Assembly (NCBI RefSeq): GCF_037975245.1
Contig: NC_092562.1
Span: 21,409,054 to 21,473,053 of the forward strand
Reading direction: 5' to 3'
Length of the DNA stretch: 64,000 nt
Origin: Apostichopus japonicus
Lineage: Eukaryota; Echinodermata; Holothuroidea; Aspidochirotida; Stichopodidae
The translations under genes and the position numbers were made by a program. Below are positions 13,130 through 23,775 of the stretch, piece after piece. Within the stretch, counting starts at the first letter, position 1. Each line of letters starts with the position of its first letter. The notes under the pieces were generated by a model. It saw only the letters and a program-made list of their open reading frames with translations, did no database searches and was not told the DNA's origin.

Positions 13130-13770
13130 CTATGATATTGATACATTCAATAATTTACCACAACGTAATTCTGCATCCATATTCCACCTCAACAGTATAA
13201 ATTCATACATTACAACACTAGATGAAAATTTCTCAGTTATTGGGTTTACTGAAACTTGGCTTGGCAAAAATATTTCCCCCTTATCAACATGGAGAATTAT
13301 ACACTTGAAGAAAGACACAGAGAAACCAGAAGGGGTGGCGGAATCTGCCTATTTATATGTAATGATGTTAGTTATAAATGTAGACCTGATCTATCAATAT
13401 TTAATGAATCTATTGAGTCATTGTTTATTGAAATTACAAAGCCATGTAAACGTGAGAATTCCATCATCGGTGTAGTGTACAGACCACCAAATGGCTCATT
13501 GGCTGATTTTAACACACACATGATAAACATATTGATCACTATAACCAATCACCAGAGTACTACGTATATTATGAGGGATTATAACATTAACTTGTCCAAT
13601 TTTAGTAAGTCTAGAGATGTTTTGAACATAATGTACTCCAACAGTTTTTACCCATTTGTAGGACATTTCTACAAAAAAAGGTGTTGGTGGGCAGACTGTA
13701 CCATATGTTGGGTATACAGAACTAGCCAATTTACCTTTCCTTCAGAGTTCAATGCTACAGAAAGAGTTTA
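13130..13770 (+). mobile_element. APE endonuclease domain of non-LTR ORF2, frameshifted
   Basis: Reading from about 13136 gives FSVIGFTETWLGKNISP, which holds the catalytic Glu region. A frameshift near 13275 leads into GGGICLFICNDVSYKC, SLFIEITKP, SIIGVVYRPPNGSLADFN and DYNINLSNF. These are the ordered motifs of the AP-like endonuclease of CR1/L2-type retrotransposons. The usual GD(Y/F)N motif reads RDYN here. The frame decays after about 13670 and no RT follows, so the element is truncated. Confidence 0.82.
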
Positions 13771-13819
13771 GCCCACCCTAACACTTGTTGCAAACAACAT
13801 CAATTATGTAACTATTTCA

Positions 13820-14030
13820 GATCCTCCTGCAAGCAGGAACTCGCGAAGAAGCCATCATTGGCTTATCAAAGCCGCAAGCTGACCAAAGTCAGTCTCTTAG
13901 ATTCATATATAACGTCCATGATTATGAATTGTCAACAACTCTGTAACTAGACGACATACATTAATCTTGGAGTGACTTGAACCGGGGACCTTATGATTGA
14001 AAGGCACCGGCATTAACCACTGAGCTAACT
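13820..14030 (-). mobile_element. tRNA-derived SINE, copy 2
   Basis: Reverse complement of the SINE family. On the minus strand it reads AGTTAGCTCAGTGGTTAATG (A box), CGGTTCAAGTCACTCC (B box), then the shared body ending in CCTGCTTGCAGG. Both Pol III boxes are intact, unlike copy 1. Confidence 0.85.
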
Positions 14031-14540
14031 TTTGATTATGTGCCAATCACTGTGGGCATGACCTCAATGGTCATTGTCGAGCAGAGTGCAGGGGAGTATA
14101 TGGGTCCTATTTCCTACACCATGTCCACCCCATACAGATCCTTGAGTGAGGAGGAAAAGGTAGGTAGAGTTGGGCAGTTAGGGACTGTCCATTGTCCAAG
14201 CTCATCTAATACGGCCACAAGTAATTTAACCAAACCATTGTTATTGGAGGCAAACTCAATCGCACAAGGAGAGGCCTTTCCTTTCAGACAGTTATGGAAT
14301 CCCTATTCTACCTACACGAATGTAGACCACAGCAGCAGACACAGGCTGAGAGTCAGCTTATGTTATTCAACCAAACCAAATAGTGGATGACCCTCAATTA
14401 ATGCAGTTCACTGAAAAACCAGGCACAGTGTACATGTCATTATTACATATCTTGTAAGACGTGTCTCATCTTTTCAACATTTTTTCAACGTTAAACTATC
14501 GTATCGAAACTTTTCATACTTGGTGAATTAACTCGAAACC
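14031..14540 (+). other. unrecognised sequence with a 116-codon frame (14040-14390)
   Basis: A frame of 116 codons contains SAGEYMGPISYTMSTPYRS and no motif I recognise. It is Ser/Thr-rich with no domain, signal peptide or membrane segment visible. It sits between retrotransposon fragments and may be part of one. A host gene is unlikely. Confidence 0.25.
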
Positions 14541-14975
14541 TATAGTCAGCCTTATTTGACGGCTGGGAATTGCTTTATTTTGTGGACAAATGTTTTAGGA
14601 ACAAATACATTAATGGTTAAAATTGGCAAAACCATTGATCCATTGTGCACTTTTTGTGGTGTGGCAGATGAGAGTTTAATTCATTTATTTTGGGAATGCA
14701 GCTTTACCCAGAAAGTATGGAGGGATTTTCAAATCTGGGTTCAAATTAAATTGAATAACAATATTGCAGTTAGTAAAGAGCTTGTTCTGTTTGGAAATTA
14801 TTTGTACAAAGACTATGTGTTTAATGACATCCTTCTGGTTCTGAAATTTTGTGTTTACAAAAGTAAGGTTAAAAATGAGAAACCTTCCTTTAACTATGGT
14901 AAAATTAATTTAAAGAATTTTTATTTAAAAGAAAAGTTTATGTATCAAACTAATTGTAAGCAAAACAGCTTTTGA
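14541..14975 (+). mobile_element. Tx1/L1-like ORF2 C-terminus (zf-RVT) fragment
   Basis: The frame encodes the Cys/His segment found after the RT of Tx1/L1-group elements: PLCTFCGVADESLIHLFWEC, with the C-x2-C-x7-H-x4-C spacing of zf-RVT. It continues with a KVWRDFQIWVQ helix and a basic tail up to the stop at 14973-14975. Everything upstream of about 14541 is missing, so this is a 3' remnant of a separate non-LTR family. Confidence 0.75.
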
Positions 14976-15072
14976 TATCAGATGGCATAAGTGGAAATCT
15001 TAATTTGATGTTCATTCATACTTAGTAAAGATTCCTAAATCCTATTGGTCCATTCAGGTCAGCTGACCGTGG

Positions 15073-15094
15073 TTAATCCTGTGAGTAACGCACG
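15073..15094 (+). repeat. left 22-bp direct repeat flanking Crypton
   Basis: Identical to 16502-16523. The repeat is embedded in an imperfect hairpin: ACCGTGGTTA upstream pairs with TAACGCACGGT. Confidence 0.75.
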
Positions 15095-15195
15095 GTAAAA
15101 TTACCGGCGGATGAATACAATTGTTACCATGTTACCATGTTTTGTCGTCTGCTTTGATGAGCTATCGAAATACATCAAAAACACAAAATGGCTAA

Positions 15196-15834
15196 TATAA
15201 CGAAGCAACTAAAAATCACCCTGGCGACCTCCAAGACGACTTCCAATCCCGGAAACGTATGTATGCCACAGATGATGAAAAATGTCCAGTGAAGGCGATC
15301 AAGAAGTATTTGCAAAAGCTGAATCCAAACTGCGAACACTTTTTTCAACGGCCAAAGGTATCTGTTGCTGAATCAGACCAAGTATGGTATGACAACCAGC
15401 CGCTGGGGGTTAACACCCTTGGCAAAATGATGGTGAAGATCTCCGAAAAAGCAAAGCTGAGTCAGAAATACACAAACCCCTGTGTTCGTGCAACAACTAT
15501 TACAACACTCAGTAATGCTGGCATCGAGACACGGGTCATTATGGCCATGAGTGGACACAGAAACGAGAGCAGTATAAAAAGTTACTGCCAAGATGCATCT
15601 AATTCACAGAAACGATCTTGTTCAAAAGTCTTACAAGATGCCATCAGAGGTAAAGGACGCGAAAAAATGGATCCGCACTCGAGTCTAGGCCAAAGTGTAG
15701 GCTGCACAGCTGAAGCCTCCAACAATGACATTAACGTTACTGCTGCTGTTAGGGCTGAAACGTCTAACATGTCCAAACTGTTTTCCAAATGTTCTTTCCA
15801 AAGTCCTGTGAATGTTTACTTCCAAAATTCATAG
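15196..15834 (+). CDS. Crypton tyrosine recombinase (C-terminal part)
   Basis: Open from 15196 (after TAA at 15193); first ATG 15259; stop 15832-15834. It encodes the catalytic half of a Crypton-type tyrosine recombinase, the DUF3504-like family also found in domesticated vertebrate genes. Visible landmarks are RKRMYATDDEKCPVKAIKKY, then WYDNQPLGVNTLGKMM, YTNPCVRATTITTLSNAGIE (second Arg of the R-H-R-Y tetrad), MSGHRNESSIKSYC (His-x-Arg and the nucleophile-position Tyr), and a Ser-rich tail. The N-terminal DNA-binding part with the first catalytic Arg is missing, so the copy is probably inactive alone, or a 5' exon has been lost. The retained frame has no internal stop. Confidence 0.8.
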   Translation, partial: YNEATKNHPGDLQDDFQSRKRMYATDDEKCPVKAIKKYLQKLNPNCEHFFQRPKVSVAESDQVWYDNQPLGVNTLGKMMVKISEKAKLSQKYTNPCVRATTITTLSNAGIETRVIMAMSGHRNESSIKSYCQDASNSQKRSCSKVLQDAIRGKGREKMDPHSSLGQSVGCTAEASNNDINVTAAVRAETSNMSKLFSKCSFQSPVNVYFQNS

Positions 15835-16455
15835 TTATATCCATATTAAAACACCAAACAGTTGTGGATGCTTTGAGTTTAAATATATTCAGTATCTATC
15901 GTTCGCAAGGCCGTTATGTTGCTCATAGTGTTATAAATTTAAAGTTAAACGACCGCAGTGCCAAGCACTGTGTAGTGTGTACGTTCAAGTGAGTGTACGT
16001 ACGTAGGTACGGTACGTACCGTACGTGTTCAATACAAGGCCTACTATGTTATCGTATGACTGTATACCATACGTACATGTTTGTCCCTAGAATGGTTGCT
16101 ATGGGAACCAGAAGCTGTAGGGTATTGATATGATGAAGCCAACTAGTAATTGTTTGTAGTTCCTTGTTATTGAGACCTTTCAAAAATAGTTTTATGGCCG
16201 CAATATTGCCAAACATTAGTTAAAATGTTTTATGGTTCATCTTTTATGAATGACAGCCTTTCAAAGACGTTTCCTTTATATTTATTCACTATCGTTCAGT
16301 ATTACTTTATAATTGCACATGTACATTGTTATGCTGGTTGTTAATCGTTAATTCGACTTACGGGGCATCACTTTAATAAATCTTTGGTTATATGTAACCA
16401 AAAATGTTTTGTTTTATGATTTTTCCCCCACACAAATGGTAGTGTATGAATGAAC

Positions 16456-16543
16456 GGGGTTAATCAACGGTGCATTGCTTGCATTATCCCCCGATCGTGC
16501 ATTAATCCTGTGAGTAACGCACGCTAGACCGTTGATTAACCCC
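16456..16543. repeat. perfect 16-bp inverted repeat around right Crypton repeat
   Basis: GGGGTTAATCAACGGT at 16456-16471 is the exact reverse complement of ACCGTTGATTAACCCC at 16528-16543. The 56-bp loop contains the right 22-bp direct repeat. Confidence 0.85.
16502..16523 (+). repeat. right 22-bp direct repeat flanking Crypton
   Basis: Identical to 15073-15094. It lies within a larger inverted repeat and within its own near-hairpin (CGTGCATTA / TAACGCACG, one mismatch). Confidence 0.75.
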
Positions 16544-16623
16544 TTATTTAATGATTTATTTGTTGTTATCGATAATATTGACTATTGGTCATAAAGTATA
16601 TGTTATTATGAATTGTACATTGT

Positions 16624-17275
16624 TTGGACTCTTGTTGGAATGATGATAAAAAATATAAAAAAATAAAAATAAACAGTGTTAGAGTATTTGATAATGGCTA
16701 CAGCTACGCTGACATAGTAAAATCGATTCACGCTAATGTCGGTAACAAGAGAATAATAGGTTGTGTCAAAACGTCTGGACAATGGATTGTTACTTTGAAG
16801 AATGGAGCAGATGCTGAACTGATTCAAGAAACCGGATTAGAAATTAAAGGAGAATTAAGTAATAGTGATATTAACAGTAAGCCTATACGGTATTCCAAGT
16901 TATATCGAGGATGCAAAACTCTCCTCGAAACTTGAAGAATATGGCTGCGTGGTGAAAACAGATTGGACAAGGAATAACTACGAACAGTTTCCAGAGATTA
17001 AAATGCCAACCAACGCCAAAAGCCTACCATTCGCAGTGACTATTGACAACATACACATGAGAGTCAAGCATAATGACCAAAGATAGGTGTGTAATAACTG
17101 CCTAAGTGAGAAACACACGATGAAGGAATGCTCGAAATACATTTGCCGACTTTGCCGAATACAAGGACACACAGAAAAGTGTTGCCCGAAAGTGAAATGC
17201 TTTCAATGTCAGCAGTTTGGACACAAAAGCTTTGAATGTACGGAAGAAATTGACCCAAATGAAAATGATCTGTAG
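16624..17275 (+). pseudogene. non-LTR retrotransposon ORF1, copy 2, broken
   Basis: The longest of the three ORF1 remnants. 16624-16862 encodes the N-terminal RRM-like part (YADIVKSIHANVGNKRIIGC, then QWIVTLKNGADAELIQETG). A frameshift near 16862-16866 moves to VSLYGIPSYIEDAKLSSKLE and on to MRVKHNDQR. An in-frame TAG at 17084-17086 follows, then the knuckles CNNCLSEKHTMKEC, CRLCRIQGHTEKCC and CFQCQQFGHKSFEC, all with complete Cys/His sets. The 3' end is cut off by the Gypsy gag that starts at about 17271. One frameshift, one stop and a short deletion mark it as dead. Confidence 0.82.
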
Positions 17276-18020
17276 CCTAAAGGAGTGGCTGGAAGAATTC
17301 GAGCAGCTGTTAGGTCCTCTAGCTATGAGTGACACAGAGAAGGCTCATGTCTTAGTGGACCATCTGGGTGGAGCAGTCAGGGAGGAGGTCATGTGCTTGA
17401 CAACAGAGGAAAGAGAAGACCTTAAAAAACTTTGCTTCTCCTCATCCGATACATTGCAAAGCCTGACTACAACATTTCATAACAGGAAGCAGGGTGACAG
17501 AGAGAGTTTGGCAGACTTTAGCAGGTCACTGATGAGGATTTATGGAAAAATGCAAGTCAACACTCCCAGTTCAGAAGGAGCAGAGGCATTGGCAAAATTA
17601 CGAGACCGTTCGTTGAAGGCACAATTTGTAGGTGGGGCTAGAGATCCGTCTGTACGGCGTGAATTGAGGAGGATCACTCTCTCGAAGGAAAATGAGTCAT
17701 TTGTAAAGATGAGGCAAGAGGCCTTGTATCTTTTCCAGGAGACGAGTGAACCCACAAAGTGTCAGTGTAAGGGAAATTTGGGCAGATGAGGGACGTGAGT
17801 TAGCGGCTGCAACTGTGGAGTCAAAAGAGTCTCTATTGGCCAGCCAAAGCCAGCTGTCTGCCGAGGTAGCAGCCTTGAAGGAGGAGTTGTTTGCTCTCAA
17901 AGGGTCACAAGTAGAAATTGGGGACCTTATATCATCTATCTACAGAGCGGAGGCCCAGGACGAGGAGCATCAGCAAGTCCTGTCTGCTATAGTTTTCACC
18001 AGCCAGGCCACTTTGCCAGT
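17271..18020 (+). mobile_element. Gypsy-type LTR retrotransposon gag, copy 1, broken
   Basis: The frame 17271-17760 encodes a capsid-like gag: SLKEWLEEFEQLLGPLAMSD, AHVLVDHLGGAVREEVMCL, DRESLADFSRSLMRIYGKMQ and ELRRITLSKE. This is the PNMA/Gypsy gag fold as I recall it. A frameshift near 17755 leads to a coiled coil (SQLSAEVAALKEELFALKG). A decayed zinc knuckle at about 17985 has its second Cys replaced by Phe (CYSF...GHFASVC). The element has no visible pol directly downstream. It abuts the ORF1 remnant and was probably inserted into it, or joined by deletion. Confidence 0.75.
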
Positions 18021-18259
18021 GTGTGCCCAAACTGGACAGCACAGACGAATATCCAATCAACACCAGAGAGAAACAGATTCAGCCCAACAGTATCAGGTTT
18101 TGCAATTTAGATATTTTTCTAGGCCTAAGCCTCACAGCATCAATTGCTTAAACATATATTAATTTTGTACCCTATTGTAAGACTCTATCACAGGCCCTCA
18201 ATCCAGCAACGTGAGTACTGTAGATCTCCAAGCCATGAGTCCGTTTTTTTAAGAGGGCC

Positions 18260-19205
18260 ATGGGCCTTCATGGCAGTCCACAGGACGGTTAGCCAAGTTC
18301 AACGGGAACATGGTCGACCTGGGGAACCGACGCTCAGAGAGTGGCTCGATGAATTTGAGCAGATCGTAAGCCCTCACAGTTTGGAAGAGACTGCTTAAAC
18401 AAGAGCACTGATCGACCACCTGACTTGGACCGCGAAGGATGAGGTAATGTGCCTTCCAGAACCAAAGCGCACCAAGTATGTCGAGGTGAAGAAGGCTCTC
18501 TTGCTATGTTTTATCCCAACAGAGACAGTGCAGAGTCTGAACAGCACACTTCATAAGAGAGTGAAGTCCAGGGACCAGGAGAGTCATTGGCAGAATTTAG
18601 CAGGGCTTTGATGCCTTTATACGGACAAATGGAGAGCATGGCCGAAACCCAGAAAGAAAGGGAGGCTTTAAGTTAACTTAGAAATGGCACTCTCAAAGAG
18701 CAATTCGTTCGAGGAGCCAGAGAAGCATGGGTGCAGGGAGAGTTGAGACGGATCGCTATGTCTCAGTCAGAAGATGACTTTTCCCGAATGAGTGAAGGGG
18801 CTATGCTGCTCTTTCAAGATTCACGACCCCAGAGAAAGACCCACATCAGAGAGGTGACAGCTGGAAGCCATCAGACAGAAGCAGACGAAGCTTCACAACC
18901 AATGAAGACCATGATGGAGAGCCAGCTGAAGTTGCTGGAAGAAGTTGCCAGTTTGAGAGGGGAACTCTCCACTCTGAAGCCACTGGCATCAGAGGTGGAG
19001 GCACTTCGTACAAAAGTAAGGAAACTAGAATTGAGTAGGCCGAGAGCAAACCGTGGGAATCCCCGATACTCTGGAAGGCCAAGGTACAGCACTCAAGACA
19101 GACCACCAGCCGGGTCCTAGATGAGGTAGAGTGCTACAACTGCCACCTAAAGGAGAATTTTGCAAATGACTGCCCCACTGTTCCTGTGTCTTCCTTCCCC
19201 GAAAA
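18260..19205 (+). mobile_element. Gypsy-type gag, copy 2, broken
   Basis: Same gag family as copy 1. Landmarks are TLREWLDEFEQIVSPHSLEE, an in-frame TAA at about 18396, LIDHLTWTAKDEVMCLPE, TETVQSLNSTLHKR, then after further breaks ELRRIAMSQSEDDFSRM and a coiled coil (QLKLLEEVASLRGELSTLK) with a basic RPRANRGNPRYSGRPRYS tail. The zinc knuckle at about 19129 reads CYNCHLKENFANDC, with the metal-binding His replaced by Asn. Stops and frameshifts show it is a relic. Confidence 0.72.
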
Positions 19206-19502
19206 TGGACCACAGCAGGGAAACTACTGACCTCTGTTGTGGAGGGCAGTACAGCAGAGCGTAAAAAGTTTAATCAATTGCCCATTGTAAATCTTAACCT
19301 GGAAGCGCCTGAATTCCGTTGCCAACAGGTCAGATGTTAAAGTATCGTCAATGCAGGAAGTTCTAGTAGCAGAGGTAGAGGCTGAAAGCAGAGAAAACAG
19401 TGAATTGGTCCTCTTAGCTTACGTGGTCTCTGACTAAACTGCAGACGAGCCTTCCGTTTTGTTAGCGCCTCTCTCAGCGCTCCCTCCTATATCCTTTCAC
19501 TG

Positions 19503-19741
19503 ACAATAACCTGCTGACTTATATTTTGACAACTGCTAGACTCAGTGCAACAGGACATCGGTGGGTTGAAGAATTAGCTGGATATCCGTTCAATATTAGA
19601 TACCGACCTGGGAAGAAAAACCAGGATGCTGACACTCTATCTAGGATACCTTTAATAGGACACATAGAGACTTACATTCAGAGAGAGTGCACACAAGAGG
19701 TACAGAATTATCAGAAGATCTCGCTCCTAAGGGATATTTGA
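19503..19741 (+). mobile_element. Gypsy pol RNase H C-terminus fragment
   Basis: DNNLLTYILTTARLSATGHR, then WVEELAGYPFNIRYRPGKKN and QDADTLSRIP are the characteristic end of the Gypsy RNase H domain. It is probably the pol remnant belonging with gag copy 2, the rest of pol having been deleted. The last 34 codons form the first unit of the tandem array that follows. Confidence 0.85.
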
Positions 19742-20492
19742 CTTATGACGGACCAGGATCTCTATCTAGGATACCTTTAATAGGACACATAGAGACTTAC
19801 ATGAGAGAGTGCACACAAGAGGTACAGAATTATCAGAAGATCTCACTCCTAAGGGATATTTGAATTATGACGGACCAGGATCTCTATCTAGGATACCTTT
19901 AATAGGACACATAGAGACTTACATTCAGAGAGAGTGCACACAAGAGGTACAGAATTATCAGAAGATCTCGCTCCTAAGGGATATTTGACTTATGACGGAC
20001 CAGGATCTCTATCTAGGATACCTTTAATAGGACACATAGAGACTTACATGAGAGAGTTCAGACAAGAGGTACAGAATTATCAAAAGATCTCACTCCTAAG
20101 GGATATTTGACTTATGACGGACCAGGATCTCTATCTAGGATACCTTTAATAGGACACATAGAGACTTACATGAGAGACTGCACACAAGAGGTACAGAATT
20201 ATCAGATCTCGCTCCTAAGGGATATTTGACTTATGACAGACCAGGATCTCTATCTAGGATACCTTTAATAGGACACATAGAGAATTACATGAGAGAGTGC
20301 AGACAAGAGGTACAGAATTATCAGAAGATCTCACTCCTAAGGGATATTTGACTAATGACGGACCAGGATCTCTATCTAGGATACCTTTAATAGGACACAT
20401 AGAGACTTACATGAGAGAGTGCAGACAAGAGGTACAGAATTATCAGAAGATCTCGCTCCTAAGGGATATTTGACTTATGACGGACCAGGATC
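19630..20492 (+). repeat. ~121-bp tandem array grown from Gypsy RNase H-integrase linker
   Basis: Seven units, marked by GACGGACCAGGATCTC (or one variant) at about 19747, 19870, 19995, 20116, 20235, 20357 and 20477; spacing 119-125 bp. Each unit begins CTATCTAGGATACCTTTAAT and ends with CTCCTAAGGGATATTTGA. The first unit is in frame with RNase H (LSRIPLIGHIETYI). Later units carry a 4-bp deletion variant and stops. Confidence 0.9.
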
Positions 20493-21613
20493 TCCTACCC
20501 AAATTCAAACTGTCACTGTTCAAAACCCAGAGTGTTATGTGTCAAAATTTGGTAGTGCCCAACAACAGAGATACAGGAATGTCAGGGACTAAAAGTAATG
20601 TAGTGATTTGAAAATAGTGCCCTAGCATACTATTGGCATGGTACTAGTATTTGACTGACTCAGCATGTGGTCAGGAGAACCCCTTTGTCTACATAATTGT
20701 AGTAAAGTGAAATTTTGTAGTGCACCCGTTTAGTATTTGCATGTATTATGTAATATGCCGTAACAGTCAGTTTGTTAGCGTTAGTTGTTTGCACGTGTTT
20801 TGTTGTTCAGTTTCTGTATACGTTGTTGAATGGCGAACATCGTCCCTGCAAAGCTCCGGGGTTCGCCTCGTCAACCCCTTATTATTTCATCATATTTATT
20901 AATCTTGGGTCGTCATTAGCCCAGATTTACTCTATATCTTTACTGCCTGAAGTCCGTGAGGAGATGTCACCCTTCTCAGAGGCAGGATGCCTCAGGTTTT
21001 GGATGGTTCGGCTTCTGGCTCGAAGCCACTGGTTTCCAAGATGGCGGACCATACCAACATACTGTATATTGGCAAACGTTTTGTATTATTTATGCACATT
21101 ATATCATTATGTTCATTTTACATTGTTTATTTTACACTTCGTGTAGTTATTGCGAGATTTGTATTTCGAAGCTTTATTTATGGTACAGATAGAGTTCTGT
21201 TATTGGTATTTCACAGTATGAGTATAGGTGCTGTGCATTTCATAGGTTGAGTATAGGTTCTTCCCCGAGTCAGGATAGTTTTATTAAGAGTAAAGAGTCC
21301 GTTAAGCCATTTGAGTTGATTAAGCCATTTACTGTATATTGTCATGTATCATGATTTGTTCATATGTATATTATCATTTTATAAGAGTTATTTTGTAGAG
21401 TTTGTAATAAAAGTCAGCCGTTGTTTCAACGCAAGAACACTCTTGCATCCTCATTTATAACTTATGAGTTCGAAGCGTAGGACCCTAAATCCGGTAATTT
21501 CGCCCGCCAACCGGGGTTCGCTTCATAATCACAGCCCAGGGAGTGCATCAAGCTGTGGAATGCAACCAATCAGTTTGATTTTGAAGCGATGAGCCAAATT
21601 TTTTAAGCTGGCA
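20493..21613 (+). mobile_element. probable Gypsy LTR region
   Basis: Non-coding region between the array and gag copy 3, where an LTR is expected. A possible LTR start (TGTAGTGC) is at about 20716. A poly(A)-like AATAAAA is at about 21406, followed by a probable U5 and a leader up to the gag start. I could not find a second copy in the window, so the borders are unproven. The overlapping short frames at 20.7-21.2 kb are not genes. Confidence 0.4.
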
Positions 21614-22221
21614 ATGGGTTTCCATGGTATACCCCAGGGGAGGCTAACAAAATTAAGAGGTGAACCAACGTGGCAAGGAGAGTTGAGTTTCAGGGAATGG
21701 TTAAGCGAGTTTACACAGATTGTGGCACCATACCATTTGATGAATAGAGAGAAAGCCCAGCCTTAGTAGACCACCTGGTTGGTTCTGCCAGAAAAGAAGT
21801 GATGTGCCTATCCGACAAAAAGAGAGCAGATTATACAGAAGTTAAGAAGGTATTGTAGCTTTGTTACACTGCGTCAGGTGCGGCCCAGAGTGTCAGTGTG
21901 GAGTTCCACAACAGGAGACAATGGGAGCGAGAGTCTCTTGCGGACTTCAGCAGGTCTCTCATGTACGGCTGTACACCAAGATGGAGACTGCCGCACCGAC
22001 GGAAGAAGAGGCGAATGCTCTTGGAAAGTTGAGGAACAGGTCGCTCTGAGATCAGTTCTCTGAGGGAGCAAGAGAAGCTTGGGTGCTGAGAGAATTAAGG
22101 AGGATATCCCTTGCCACTGAAGAGGAAGGATTTGAGGAGATGCGGAAAGAGGCCCTCTATTTATTTCAAGACAGTAGTACCACCAAGAAAGACAAAGAAA
22201 AGAATGAAAGGAAGAAATATT
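21614..22221 (+). mobile_element. Gypsy-type gag, copy 3, broken
   Basis: Starts MGFHGIPQGRLTKLRGEP and ELSFREWLSEFTQIVAPYH. The frame breaks near 21760 and several more times. Recognisable pieces in shifting frames include RELRRISLATEE-like sequence and EALYLFQDSS at the end. It matches copies 1 and 2 over their full length. The leading Met-Gly segment defines the gag start for the family. No pol follows. Confidence 0.7.
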
Positions 22222-22590
22222 GAATGGTCACCTGTGATCTCGTTTTTAGAATTAAAAAGACTGATTCAGTTTTTTAATTAGCACCTAAAGACATAAAAAA
22301 AAGGAATTAGCAAAAACTTAAATCACAGATTATAGTTAATTGCTGGTTTCTGTACAGTATTTACCAGTTGCATTCACTAGAAACCTGTTCAGTAACACTA
22401 GTACATTCTTTGATGCTTGAAGTTAGGCCAAAATATTTTTTTCCACAATTTTTTTCTTTTTATTGGTTTCATGTTTAAAGTATGAACTTTTTCTTTACGA
22501 TAAATTATTATTTTTTAGTTCCCCTCTTTATTAATCGTGTCGTTCCTTCCATTAATCTCTTTTATGGCACAGATAATCCGATTATATCTC

Positions 22591-22647
22591 TGCAAAATTG
22601 CCATTATGCAATGTTACACCAAGTTTTTCTTGTTCTCTCTTCTCTAG
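22591..22647 (+). repeat. 57-bp direct repeat, copy 1 (LTR-like)
   Basis: Nearly identical to 23496-23552, starting TGCAAAATTGCCATTATGCA and ending CTTCTC(T/C)AG, with a few mismatches. It is probably a piece of the R-U5 part of the BEL-like LTR. Confidence 0.75.
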
Positions 22648-22734
22648 GTATTAAATCCTACCTTTTGACTAAATCAAGTACTACTTCTAAGCCCATCATA
22701 AATGTTTAGAGGTCTAAAATATATTGGTTTTATG

Positions 22735-23595
22735 TGTGGTTGACCTGGTGTTAAGTAGCAAATAAGTAAGAAATAAACTGTATTATTTGTGAAAGTTCTA
22801 ATTATGTATCGTAGTGCATGCCTGAGCTCATGCCCGTTAGGTTATTAGTTTACTGTGTGTGTGCATGCTAACTAAGCCTGATAACTACCGTAGAGTACAT
22901 GGGAATCGCAGTGTTCACAAAGCTGAAGGGTTATTTTCCGTCAGGAATTGTAAGCTATTTTAGTGGGAGAATGGATATAGGATGAAGGATTACAGTTATT
23001 ATTAATTACAGTTGATAGCAATTAATTATAATTATAATTAATTAACATAAATGTTATTATGTTAGAGTTTTGGTATGACGCAGGAGTGACCATTTTGAAG
23101 ATGTTTGTGTGCAGCATTTGTTTGTACGTGATAAAAGTGTATAGCTTTATGATCATGGCGGCCATAGCAGCATGGTCACTGTTAGGTGACATCAAGATTG
23201 ATGTCGTCATTTGGGGAATCCCCTGAATTGCGTCGTCTGCTAAGATTGTATTACTAGTGCATGTAGTTCAATTGAATTATTCTGAGTGTGTGTTAAGAGT
23301 TTTAAGACCTCGGTAAGTTAATACATATTTCCTTGATAGTAGGGAAAAGTATATATGTAAACTAGGTGAAATCACCTAAAAGTCCTGGATTCAGATCATG
23401 AGTAAGTCAGATGCCAAAGAATGAAGATATCTAAGGAGGGCGAGTTAATATTTCATATGTTCCTGTTATTGAGCTGACATGTTGAAATAAACTGTTGCAA
23501 AATTGCCATTATGCACTGTTATACCAAGTTTTTCTTGTTCTCTCTTCTCCAGTCTTCTCAATTGTAATAGTTCAGTGACCCGCCCCTGTGTAACA
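22735..23595 (+). mobile_element. probable BEL/Pao 5' LTR and primer site
   Basis: A non-coding stretch with a poly(A)-like AAATAAAC at about 23484, the 57-bp repeat at 23496-23552, and a likely LTR end TGTAACA at 23589-23595. The next bases, TTTTGGCTACCCTGCCAGGA, look like a primer binding site leader of LTR elements. The 5' border is unproven. Confidence 0.45.
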
Positions 23596-23775
23596 TTTTG
23601 GCTACCCTGCCAGGACAAGGCATCTGACTGCAAATCAGGAGATTCCAGGACCTCTTAACAAAAAATGGGCCAACTGATTTAATACAAAGGGTTTTGTTGG
23701 CCAACACGCTGTAAATCACGGTTAGACTGCTCATCACTTCGTGCATTCCTTTATGAGCCAATAGCTATTGTTAAT

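Larger units (their letters stand above)
15073..16523 (+). mobile_element. Crypton-like element bounded by 22-bp direct repeats
   Basis: A tyrosine-recombinase gene (15196-15834) and about 670 bp of non-coding 3' sequence lie between two identical 22-bp direct repeats at 15073-15094 and 16502-16523, both ending TCCTGTGAGTAACGCACG. Cryptons are DNA transposons that move with a tyrosine recombinase and normally lack terminal inverted repeats. The repeats as element borders are my inference. The 3' part also holds the palindromic tract ACGGTACGTACCGT near 16010. Confidence 0.6.

Noticed and set aside
18846-19213. Antisense frames over Gypsy gag copy 2
   Set aside because: The sense strand has a recognised gag with coiled coil and zinc-knuckle remnant; these are shadows.
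20720-21250. Several overlapping hydrophobic frames resembling a small membrane protein
   Set aside because: They lie in the presumed LTR, overlap in three frames, and no one frame is better supported. T-rich DNA commonly yields such frames.
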